Assembly: GCA_031272565.1 (NCBI GenBank) | Contig: JAISTN010000256.1 | Span: 1 to 8,808, forward strand | DNA length: 8,808 nucleotides | Direction: 5' to 3' | Source: Bifidobacteriaceae bacterium | GTDB lineage: Bacteria; Actinomycetota; Actinomycetes; Actinomycetales; WQXJ01 | Part shown: in pieces, positions 1-5,579 of the stretch | How positions within the stretch are numbered: the stretch's first letter is position 1 | Layout of the letters: the number at the start of each line of letters is the position of its first letter | Notes under the pieces: model-generated | The model's input: only the letters and a program-made list of their open reading frames with translations | Databases searched by the model: none | What the model was told of the DNA's origin: nothing | Position numbers and translations under genes: made by a program

Positions 1-228
1 CAGGCGGTCGTCCAACCAGCCCACCGCCGGCGCGAAGACCAGCCGCATCAAGGCGAAAGCGCTGATGACCGCCCCGGCGGCCAGTTCGTTGACGCCAAAC
101 GAGGCCGCGAACATGGGCAACACTGGCGCTACCACGCCAAAGCCGATGGCGACCGAGAGTGAAATCCCGGACAACACCCAAACGTTACGTGGCACGCCGC
201 CAAGACTAGTTGTAAAGGCCCCGCCCAC
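1..228 (-). CDS. MFS transporter, N-terminal fragment (runs off the left edge)
   Basis: The visible 76 residues begin with GTG at 228 and stay open to base 1. A good Shine-Dalgarno sequence, GGAGG at 239-235, lies six bases upstream of the GTG and decides the start. The protein has a short N-terminal tail (MGGAFTTSLGGVPRN), then a first membrane helix (about residues 16-40, VLSGISLSVAIGFGVVAPVLP), a short loop, a second helix (about 50-70) and the sequence GWLDDRL at 70-76. That last stretch matches the start of motif A (GxLaDrxGrr) in the loop between helices 2 and 3 of major facilitator superfamily carriers, most like DHA1-type drug or metabolite exporters. The substrate cannot be told from this fragment. 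The gene is on the same strand as the regulator gene ending at 670, but the 441-bp gap with its repeat array makes co-transcription doubtful. The family call is fairly firm; the role is open. Confidence 0.82.
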   Translation of the reverse strand, partial: MGGAFTTSLGGVPRNVWVLSGISLSVAIGFGVVAPVLPMFAASFGVNELAAGAVISAFALMRLVFAPAVGWLDDRL

Positions 229-331
229 TATCCGCCTCCACCGAACGCCACCGGGCCCAGGCCGCCCGGACCCGTCTGTGGCCACCAAGTGGAGAGACTT
301 GCTGTAGTTGCAGGGCCAGTTGGAGCCGGTG

Positions 332-413
332 CGGAGAGACTTTCCGTTGTTCTGAGCCCTCCCGAAGCGATGCGGAGAGACTTGCTGTTGTTCTGAGCCC
401 TCCCGAAGCGATG
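332..413. repeat. Two near-identical 41-bp tandem units within the left arm
   Basis: Bases 332-372 and 373-413 match at 39 of 41 positions; the two differences lie inside the 19-bp motif (TTTCCG versus TTGCTG). The spacer TCTGAGCCCTCCCGAAGCG is identical in both. This stretch is therefore a recent tandem duplication, or was homogenised recently, while the other units of the array have diverged spacers. Confidence 0.88.
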
Positions 414-414
414 C

Positions 415-464
415 GGAGAGACTTGCTGTAGTTTTCAGCGCCGAAAACCGCAGCAAGTCTCTCC
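415..464. repeat. Long hairpin where the two array arms meet
   Basis: Copies 4 and 5 of the array face each other. GGAGAGACTTGCTG (415-428) is perfectly complementary to CAGCAAGTCTCTCC (451-464). After a three-base stretch containing one A-C mismatch and one G-T wobble, GTTTTC (431-436) pairs with GAAAAC (443-448), leaving the six-base loop AGCGCC (437-442). The result is a nearly continuous 22-23 step stem. No T-run follows on either strand, so it does not look like a rho-independent terminator. It could extrude as a cruciform or form a strong RNA stem if transcribed. Confidence 0.85.
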
Positions 465-669
465 GGACCGCTGAAACAGGGCCAGAAACTACCGCAAGTC
501 TCTCCGCGGTGGCCGATGGCGGGCTCTGGACTACCGAAAGTCTCTCCGGGATGCCTGAGGGCGCCTGGTGGACTACCGCAAGTCTCTCCGCATTGGGGTT
601 GGAGCGGGGTTGGGAGCCAGTGAGACCCCGGATCAAGTCCTGTTTGACCCTGATGCCAGCGGGGCGGGG

Positions 670-1356
670 TCAGACCAGGCGGCGTTGGGCCGCCCAGCGG
701 GTCAACTCGGCCCTGGAGGACAGTTGCAACTTGCGCAGCACCGCGCTGACGTGGGTTTCCACCGTCTTGATGGAGATGAACAACTCGGACGCCACCTCGC
801 GGTAGGTGTAGCCGCGGGCGATCAGCCGCATGACCTCTTGTTCCCGGGCCGTCAGCCGGTCCAGTTCGTCGTCGGCCAACGCGACATCGGCCACCCCCGC
901 CCCAAAGGCGTCCAGCACAAAGCCGGCCAATCGGGGCGAAAAGACCGCGTCGCCATCGGCCACCCGGCGCACCGCACCAACCAGTTCGTGGGCCGTGATC
1001 GACTTGGTGACATAGCCGCGGGCGCCGGCCCGGATGACGGCTACCACGTCCTCTGCCGCGTCGGACACGGACAGGGCCAAGAAGCGCACCTGATCCAGCA
1101 GACCGGAGCAGGCCCGCAGCACTTCCGCGCCGCCGCCGCCGGTGCCGCCCGGCAGGTGGACATCCAGCAGCACCACGTCCGGCAGGGTCTCGTGGATCAC
1201 CGCCACCGCGCCTTCCACCGATCCGGCCTCGCCCACAATGTCCAGATCCGCACTCAGCTCGGCCTTCGACCCGGCCCGGAACAAGGAATGATCGTCCACC
1301 AAGACGGTCCGCAGCGGAGCCTTGCCGCCGGCCCGGTCGTTACTTGACAGCGCCAT
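670..1356 (-). CDS. NarL/LuxR-family response regulator (LiaR/EsrR-like)
   Basis: A 228-residue two-domain regulator. The receiver domain (about residues 15-140) shows the acidic pair D21-D22 in LVDDH, the phosphoacceptor D65 in VVLLDVHLPGG, S96 in LALSVSD and K118 in YVTKS. A LuxR-type helix-turn-helix follows (about 160-222: LTAREQEVMRLIARG, EVASELFISIKTVETHV, LRKLQ). Length is normal for the family. The ATG at 1356 is preferred because AGGAG (1370-1366) sits nine bases upstream; an in-frame start nine codons further up lacks such a site. The gene overlaps the end of the kinase gene by 17 bp, so translation is probably coupled and the two are cognate partners. An unusually glycine-rich loop (GGTGGGG, 70-76) follows the phosphorylation site. 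It probably binds DNA in the divergent promoter at 2867-2978, by analogy with LiaR and EsrR; that target is an inference. Confidence 0.92.
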   Translation of the reverse strand: MALSSNDRAGGKAPLRTVLVDDHSLFRAGSKAELSADLDIVGEAGSVEGAVAVIHETLPDVVLLDVHLPGGTGGGGAEVLRACSGLLDQVRFLALSVSDAAEDVVAVIRAGARGYVTKSITAHELVGAVRRVADGDAVFSPRLAGFVLDAFGAGVADVALADDELDRLTAREQEVMRLIARGYTYREVASELFISIKTVETHVSAVLRKLQLSSRAELTRWAAQRRLV

Positions 1357-2866
1357 CGGGCACCTCTCCTTCCACCCGCGCACCGGCGGGCATGGTCAGC
1401 CGGACTTCGGTGCCCCGTTCGGCCGAACTGATGACCTCGGCCGTGCCGCCATGGCGGCGCACCCGGCCCAGAATTGATTCGCGCACCCCCAGGCGGTCTG
1501 CCGCCACCTCATCCAGGACAAAGCCTGGGCCGCGGTCCCGCACAAAGACGGACACCATGCCCCCGGCCACCTCGGCGTAGAGCGAGACCGGCGCGGCGCC
1601 GTGGCGGCAGGCGTTCAACAGAGCCTCCCGCGTCGCGCCGGCCAGGGCCTCCAGTGAGGCGGTCGGTTGGCAATCGCCCACCAGCACCACGCCCACCTCG
1701 ACACCGGTGGCATCTTCCGCCTCACCGGCCACCGCCCGCAGCCGGGCCGCCAGCGACGTGCCCGGCTGAGCCCGGTCCTGGTACAGCCATTCACGCAACT
1801 CGCGTTCTTGGGCCCGGGCCAGACGGCGAACCGCTTCCGGATCTTCCGCCCGGGCCCGCAACACCGCCAGGGTTTGCAGCACCGAATCATGCAGGTGGGC
1901 GGCAATGTCGGCCCGTTCGGACTCACGCGCCCGGGCCGCCCGTTCATCGCCCAACGCCCGGATCAGCCGCAGCCACCACGGCGCCAGTACCAAACCGACC
2001 CCCGCCAGGACGGCCAGGCCGGCGCCCACCGCCCAGATCACCGAACCTGGGTCGCGGCCCTGGGTCACCAGCAGCGCGATGCCCAGCACCACCAAGGCCA
2101 GGGCCCCCACCAGGCGCAGGCGGGAGACGCCGCGCGAGCGCCCTTGGGCGGCATCGGCCTGTTCCAGTTGGCTCCAGGCCAGGGCCACGCCGCCCAGCAA
2201 CGCCAGCGCCGGCACCACCCATTGCCATGGGATGTCGACTCCCAACCAGGCCGCCACCACCAGCCCGGCCAGGGCCACCAGCAGCAGGCCCGCTAGCAGG
2301 CGGAGGGCCGGTGTGCGGCGGTCGGCTTCCCTCAGCATGGGGGCCAGCCGGGTCAAGGCCGGCGGCTTGGCTCCCACTCGGCCGGAAGGCACTGTCAACC
2401 ACAGCCAGGCGTACATCACCAGGCCCGCCCCCAGCAGCGCGGTGACCACGAAGCCCAGCCGCACAGCGCCCACCTTGAGGTTCAGGTGGGTGGCCACCCC
2501 GGCGGCCACGCCCGCCACCCGGCGGCCTTGGATGGGGCGCACCAGCGGCGGCCTGGGGGCGGGGGCCGGTTTGCGGCCGGCGTCCGATGCCGCTCCGGGG
2601 CCCGTACCGGCACCGGCGCTGATGCCCGATGTCGCTCCGGGGCTTGCACTGGCGTGCCCGCCGGCGCTGGAGGCCGCCGGCCAGTCAGGCTCCAGCGCGT
2701 CCCCGCCGGTGCCCGGTGCCGTTTGCCGGCCAGTGTCTGCCGCCGGACCAATAGGCGAACTCGCGCCGGACGCAGCGAAGGGCACCTGGCCCACCGCCGC
2801 GGCTACCGCCGAGGCACCATCGGAACGCATGGATTCATCGAACCACTTGTTGGCCGCCGGCGGCAC
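1340..2866 (-). CDS. PspC-domain sensor histidine kinase (LiaS/EsrS-like)
   Basis: A 508-residue membrane histidine kinase. Residues 1-106 are a disordered Ala/Gly/Pro/Ser-rich tail. A PspC domain follows (about 107-165: IQGRRVAGVAAGVATHLNL, then a helix ending LWLTVPSGR). Further membrane helices lie near 188-208, 213-231, 250-268 and 275-297. The HisKA_3-type dimerisation domain has the presumed phosphoacceptor H326 in AAHLHDSVLQT. The ATPase domain shows the N-box asparagine N418 in EALLNACRHG, the G1 motif DRGPGF (444-449) and a second glycine-rich stretch near LGVRESILGRV. The kinase appears intact and should phosphorylate the overlapping downstream regulator. It lacks an obvious large extracytoplasmic sensor, as in intramembrane-sensing kinases of the LiaS class. 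The start is uncertain: GTG at 2866 is the longest in-frame choice, ATG at 2830 is the alternative, and neither has a clear Shine-Dalgarno sequence. The choice affects only the disordered tail. Confidence 0.9.
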   Translation of the reverse strand: MPPAANKWFDESMRSDGASAVAAAVGQVPFAASGASSPIGPAADTGRQTAPGTGGDALEPDWPAASSAGGHASASPGATSGISAGAGTGPGAASDAGRKPAPAPRPPLVRPIQGRRVAGVAAGVATHLNLKVGAVRLGFVVTALLGAGLVMYAWLWLTVPSGRVGAKPPALTRLAPMLREADRRTPALRLLAGLLLVALAGLVVAAWLGVDIPWQWVVPALALLGGVALAWSQLEQADAAQGRSRGVSRLRLVGALALVVLGIALLVTQGRDPGSVIWAVGAGLAVLAGVGLVLAPWWLRLIRALGDERAARARESERADIAAHLHDSVLQTLAVLRARAEDPEAVRRLARAQERELREWLYQDRAQPGTSLAARLRAVAGEAEDATGVEVGVVLVGDCQPTASLEALAGATREALLNACRHGAAPVSLYAEVAGGMVSVFVRDRGPGFVLDEVAADRLGVRESILGRVRRHGGTAEVISSAERGTEVRLTMPAGARVEGEVPDGAVK

Positions 2867-2890
2867 CCCGAAAGGGCCATCCGGGGGTGC

Positions 2891-2930
2891 AATCAGGGGC
2901 GAATCCAGGCGAAATCAGGGGGCGATCAGG
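2891..2930. promoter_or_regulatory. Four phased direct repeats in the divergent promoter region (candidate operator)
   Basis: Between the divergent kinase and membrane-protein genes, the core (T/C)CAGG recurs at 2893-2897, 2905-2909, 2915-2919 and 2926-2930, as AATCAGG, AATCCAGG, AATCAGG and GATCAGG. Successive spacings are 12, 10 and 11 bp, close to one helical turn, so the copies face the same side of the DNA. The 112-bp gap must hold promoters for both transcription units, and autoregulation is common for LiaR/EsrR-type regulators, so the cognate regulator is the natural candidate binder. I could not place convincing -35/-10 boxes in this gap. Confidence 0.5.
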
Positions 2931-2978
2931 GTGGTTCCCCCATAGCGGGCGGCCCTTTTCCGGGGCACTCTGGATGCC

Positions 2979-4760
2979 ATGAGTTCAAGCGTTCCTCCAA
3001 GCGCGGGCCCCGGCCCCGCGCCGGCCCGGCCACCGGCCGGCCAAGGTTTCTTCAACTGGATCCGCCAGCAAAGCCTGTGGCGGGCCCAAGACCGCTGGTT
3101 TGGCGGCGTCGCCTCCGGCATTGCCCACCGGCTGGGCTGGGATCCGCTGATTGTGCGCGGCATCTTTGTGGTCGCGACCATTTTCAGCGGGGCTGGCCTG
3201 TTGCTCTACGGCCTAGGCTGGCTGTTCCTGCCGGAAGCCGCCGATGGCCGCATCCACGCCCAAGAGGCCCTGTCCGGGCGCTGGTCGGCCGGCACGGTGG
3301 GCGGCATCCTGGCCGTCATCGCCGGCTCGGTCGGTGCCCCGGTGTGGCTCAGCGCCACCGGCGTGTTCGGCTTTGGCTGGGCCGTGCTGATTGTGCTGGC
3401 GGCCCTGATTGTGATAGACGTTTCGCCCCGCGGCACCCTGGCCCCGCCCGGGCCGGCCCCGGCCGGGGTGGCGCCGGCCGGCGCCACCCCGCCGCCCTAC
3501 GGCGCCACTCCACCGCCCTACGGCGCAGCGCCAGCCGCTTATCCGCCCGCCGCCTACGCCAGCGTTCCCTTCCAGGGGCCGCCCCCTTTCACGGGTGAAG
3601 GAGCCAGCACCATGACCGACGCTCCTGAGACCCCAAGCCCAATCCCTGCCTCCACCCCCGGCACCATTCCATTCCAGACGCCGGGCACCCCTCCCGCCGC
3701 GGCCGGCCCGGCCTACGCCGCCCCTGCCGCCGCCCCGTTCGCCGCCACCAAACCGGTCATGGTCCCGGTGGCCCCGGCGCGGCCGCCTGCGCCGCGCCGC
3801 CGCCCTGGCGGCCTGATCGCCTTCATCATGGTGGGTTTGTTCCTGCTGGCCATGGCCAGCGTCATGGTGGTGGAGCGCTACACCGGCCTGCTCGATGACG
3901 TCTTCGTGACGGCCTTCGGCGTGGGCGTGGCCCTGTGCATGGTTGGCCTTGGCCTGATAGTGCTGGGCGTGACGGGACGCCGGGTCGGTGGCTTCGTGGC
4001 CGCCTCGGTGGTACTGGTGCTGGCCTCCGGGCCCATTGTCGCCACCTCCCAGGCCGTCCACATGGGCGGTGACCAGCTAAGGGTTGGCGACTTCTACTAC
4101 AAGCCCACCACGGTGTCGGAGGTCCAGAGTGACTACGGCACCTCCTTCGGCTCGATCACGCTGGACCTGAGCCAAGTCGATCTGTCCGCCCAAGCTGAGC
4201 CGGTTTATGTCGACCTGGCGATCGGCATCGGCCACGCCAAACTTGTGGTGCCCAAGGATGCCGCGGTGGAACTTGAGGCCACCGCCGAGGCCGGCGCAGT
4301 GGAGTTCTCAGGCGGCACCGACTGGCGGTTGAACTGGCACCACATCGGGGCCGGTGGCAGCCGCCTGTTTGGCGGTGATGGCATTGGGCTGACCTGGGAC
4401 GGGTCCGCCTCTAGCCGGCCCGGCCGGGTCAGTGACTGGGCCGGCGAATTCCTGGCCGATGCCGGCCACGGCTTGTCGGTGTGGCTCCAAGCCGAATCAC
4501 CGGCGGTGACCGACGGCCAAGCCGCCCAACTGATCATCAACGTCGACTGCGCCATGGGCCGGGTCGACATCTACCAGGGGTCCCAGACCGTGACCTCGCC
4601 CAGCATCCCAACCGTCCCAGGTGTGGACGAACCGGACGAACCGGACGAAGCGGACGAACCGGACGAACCTGATGTCGCCACCTCAGCCACCCCGTTGCCT
4701 AGCACCTCCGAACCGGCCGATTCGCGCCTTGAGGACGTGCCGGCCATCCCCACCACCTGA
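2979..4760 (+). CDS. PspC and LiaF-like fusion membrane protein of the envelope-stress module
   Basis: A 593-residue protein. After a Pro/Ala-rich start comes a PspC domain (about 33-90: RWFGGVASGIAHRLGWDP, then a helix ending LGWLFLPEA), a further one or two membrane helices (about 105-147), a Pro/Ala/Tyr-rich linker (about 150-270), three membrane helices (about 277-297, 307-331, 336-354) and a soluble beta-rich domain (about 386-533: YGTSFGSITLDLSQ, VDLAIGIGHAKLVVPKD, VDCAMGRVDIYQ). That last domain resembles the C-terminal domain of LiaF/YvqF. LiaF-type proteins hold their histidine kinase inactive until cell-wall stress, and the divergent PspC kinase fits as partner. A short acidic DEP repeat and an S/T/P-rich tail end the protein. 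The ATG at 2979 has only a weak upstream purine stretch. A much better ribosome site precedes the in-frame ATG at 3612, so a shorter second product is possible. Domain calls rest on sequence pattern alone. Confidence 0.88.
   Translation: MSSSVPPSAGPGPAPARPPAGQGFFNWIRQQSLWRAQDRWFGGVASGIAHRLGWDPLIVRGIFVVATIFSGAGLLLYGLGWLFLPEAADGRIHAQEALSGRWSAGTVGGILAVIAGSVGAPVWLSATGVFGFGWAVLIVLAALIVIDVSPRGTLAPPGPAPAGVAPAGATPPPYGATPPPYGAAPAAYPPAAYASVPFQGPPPFTGEGASTMTDAPETPSPIPASTPGTIPFQTPGTPPAAAGPAYAAPAAAPFAATKPVMVPVAPARPPAPRRRPGGLIAFIMVGLFLLAMASVMVVERYTGLLDDVFVTAFGVGVALCMVGLGLIVLGVTGRRVGGFVAASVVLVLASGPIVATSQAVHMGGDQLRVGDFYYKPTTVSEVQSDYGTSFGSITLDLSQVDLSAQAEPVYVDLAIGIGHAKLVVPKDAAVELEATAEAGAVEFSGGTDWRLNWHHIGAGGSRLFGGDGIGLTWDGSASSRPGRVSDWAGEFLADAGHGLSVWLQAESPAVTDGQAAQLIINVDCAMGRVDIYQGSQTVTSPSIPTVPGVDEPDEPDEADEPDEPDVATSATPLPSTSEPADSRLEDVPAIPTT
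3480..3521 (+). repeat. Two 21-bp tandem units encoding GATPPPY
   Basis: Bases 3480-3500 and 3501-3521 are near-identical 21-bp units within the PspC/LiaF-like gene. They encode two copies of the heptapeptide GATPPPY (residues 168-181) in the Pro-rich linker. The repeat keeps frame and could vary in copy number without breaking the gene. Confidence 0.8.
3597..3614 (+). promoter_or_regulatory. Strong internal ribosome binding site and in-frame ATG
   Basis: GAAGGAG (3597-3603) lies eight bases before ATG at 3612-3614, which is codon 212 of the surrounding gene in the same frame. This looks better than the site in front of the annotated start at 2979 and resembles that of the next gene (GAAGGAA then ATG at 4794). 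Translation from here would give a 382-residue protein (MTDAPETPSPIPAS...) with three membrane helices and the LiaF-like domain but no PspC domain. Either the gene makes two products, or it is a recent fusion of two neighbouring genes that has kept the second gene's start. Confidence 0.6.
4626..4670 (+). repeat. Five 9-bp tandem units encoding an acidic DEP repeat
   Basis: Units start at 4626, 4635, 4644, 4653 and 4662. The consensus is GACGAACCG; the third unit has GACGAAGCG and the fifth GACGAACCT. They encode DEPDEPDEADEPDEP near residues 550-564 of the PspC/LiaF-like protein, just after its beta domain. The unit is a multiple of three, so slippage would change length but not frame. Confidence 0.9.
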
Positions 4761-4793
4761 CCGCCCTGAGTGCTGAACTGAAGGAAACAAGAC

Positions 4794-5429
4794 ATGAACG
4801 ACAAGCTTGAAGACCTGCCCGGTGCCGCTGATGGCGCCCCGGCTGAGGCCACGGCCGAAGCACTGGCCGACACGGCCGGACTGGCCAACGCCGCAGAGAC
4901 AACCGAACTGGCCGACGGCACCGCGGACCTGGCTGCCGGTGACCCGGCAGCGGCTGGCCCGGACCTGACAGAGACGCTGAACCTGCCGCCGGAGCCCTTC
5001 GCCTCCGACCAGCCGATCGGCACCGCCGCGCTGGCCGCCACCCAGCCACTACCGGCCACCACCCAAGAACCGGCGCCGGAGCCGCCTGGCCCGGCCCCCG
5101 CAGCGACCGGGTGGGGCGCTGGGGCGCCCTCAACTGGGGCTGTACCCCCGCCTTACCAACCCCAACCAGGGGCGGCCCCAGCCGGGCCGGCTCCAGCGCC
5201 CTACCTGGTCACCCAAGCGCCGCCACCGCCCGCCCCGGTCAAGACCGGGCCCCGGTTGGGCGCCATCATCTGGGGCTTCATCGTGATTGCCCTGGGCCTT
5301 TGGGCCATTGCCGTGGCCAAGGGCTTCATGATCGATGGCCAGTTGGCCTTGATCGTGATGCTGGGCGGCGCCGGGGCGGCGCTGATTGTCAGCGCCCTGA
5401 TCGCCGCCACAAAACGCAGCCGGGACTGA
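4794..5429 (+). CDS. Pro/Ala-rich protein with two C-terminal membrane helices
   Basis: A 211-residue protein of no recognised named family. Residues 1-70 are acidic and Ala-rich (MNDKLEDLPGAADG...). Residues 71-150 are Pro/Ala-rich with PPPY-type stretches, probably disordered. Two hydrophobic helices lie at about 155-176 (LGAIIWGFIVIALGLWAIAVA) and 183-205, and a basic end (KRSRD) should stay in the cytoplasm. With no signal peptide, both termini are predicted cytoplasmic. The ATG at 4794 has a clear ribosome site, GAAGGAA at 4780-4786. The gene starts only 33 bp after the PspC/LiaF-like gene and ends before a terminator, so the two form an operon. The Pro-rich N-terminus resembles the tails of the other module proteins. 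By position it is a likely accessory part of the envelope-stress module; its biochemical role is unknown. Confidence 0.85.
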   Translation: MNDKLEDLPGAADGAPAEATAEALADTAGLANAAETTELADGTADLAAGDPAAAGPDLTETLNLPPEPFASDQPIGTAALAATQPLPATTQEPAPEPPGPAPAATGWGAGAPSTGAVPPPYQPQPGAAPAGPAPAPYLVTQAPPPPAPVKTGPRLGAIIWGFIVIALGLWAIAVAKGFMIDGQLALIVMLGGAGAALIVSALIAATKRSRD

Positions 5430-5462
5430 GAAAGTGACATAGAGAGGGGTGTATTCAACCAC

Positions 5463-5507
5463 AACCCCGGGGTGCTTGTGGAGGGCAGGCCCCCGGGGTT
5501 TTCCTTT
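5463..5507 (+). terminator. Rho-independent terminator after the membrane-protein operon
   Basis: AACCCCGGGG (5463-5472) is perfectly complementary to CCCCGGGGTT (5491-5500). The 18-base loop is followed by TTCCTTT. It lies 34 bp past the stop codon of the two-helix protein gene. On the opposite strand the stem is followed by a less T-rich sequence, so it should work mainly for plus-strand transcripts. It may also help insulate the converging guaA transcript, whose stop is at 5580. Confidence 0.8.
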
Positions 5508-5579
5508 GTCCGGGGCGGCGCGGGCGGCCGGGAGCCACCCCGCCAGCCGGGAATCACCCCGCCTCAGGCCCCCGCCGCC

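Larger units (their letters stand above)
291..589. repeat. Mirrored array of eight 19-bp repeats with 41-42 bp period
   Basis: Four copies on the plus strand start at 291, 333, 374 and 415. Four inverted copies start at 446, 487, 529 and 571. Start-to-start spacing is 42, 41, 41 in the left arm and 41, 42, 42 in the right arm. In the common orientation the consensus is GGAGAGACTTGCNGTAGTT. The first ten bases, GGAGAGACTT, are identical in all eight copies, and seven of eight are preceded by C. The spacers are 22-23 bp, and several share a trace of GAGCCC or GGCCCT, so the ancestral unit was probably the whole 41-42 bp. The arms can pair copy by copy (1 with 8, 2 with 7, 3 with 6, 4 with 5). 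The period is close to four turns of B-DNA. Function is unknown; a protein-binding array, a structured transcript or a decayed repetitive element are all possible. Confidence 0.9.
229..669. other. Gene-free region carrying the mirrored repeat array
   Basis: No open frame here has convincing coding character. Bases 229-290 form the leader of the transporter gene, including its ribosome binding site at 235-239. Bases 291-589 hold the eight-copy inverted repeat array. Bases 590-669 form the tail after the response regulator stop codon (670-672). In that tail a 7-bp perfect inverted repeat, GACCCCG (624-630) with CGGGGTC (665-671), brackets the region just past the regulator stop. It has a long inner loop and no T-run, so it is a weak terminator candidate at best. 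I recognised no promoter for the transporter gene in this interval. Confidence 0.7.

Noticed and set aside
65..307. 80-residue plus-strand open frame at the left edge
   Set aside because: It is antisense to the transporter N-terminus, which has membrane helices, motif A and a good ribosome site. The open frame has no recognisable features.
291..589. The repeat array as a CRISPR array
   Set aside because: The repeat is only 19 bp with 22-23 bp spacers, orientation flips at the midpoint, some spacers are near-identical, and no cas gene is visible.
624..671. GACCCCG/CGGGGTC inverted repeat as terminator of the response regulator gene
   Set aside because: The stem is only 7 bp with a 34-base loop, overlaps the stop codon, and has no T-run on the downstream side.
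568..1347. Long plus-strand open frame opposite the response regulator
   Set aside because: The minus strand encodes a clear receiver plus LuxR helix-turn-helix protein. The plus-strand translation is His/Gly/Arg-rich with no recognisable domain, typical of a high-GC shadow.
1474..2945. Long plus-strand open frames opposite the histidine kinase
   Set aside because: Pro/Arg-rich or Thr/Ala-rich translations without domains. The opposite strand has intact kinase motifs throughout.
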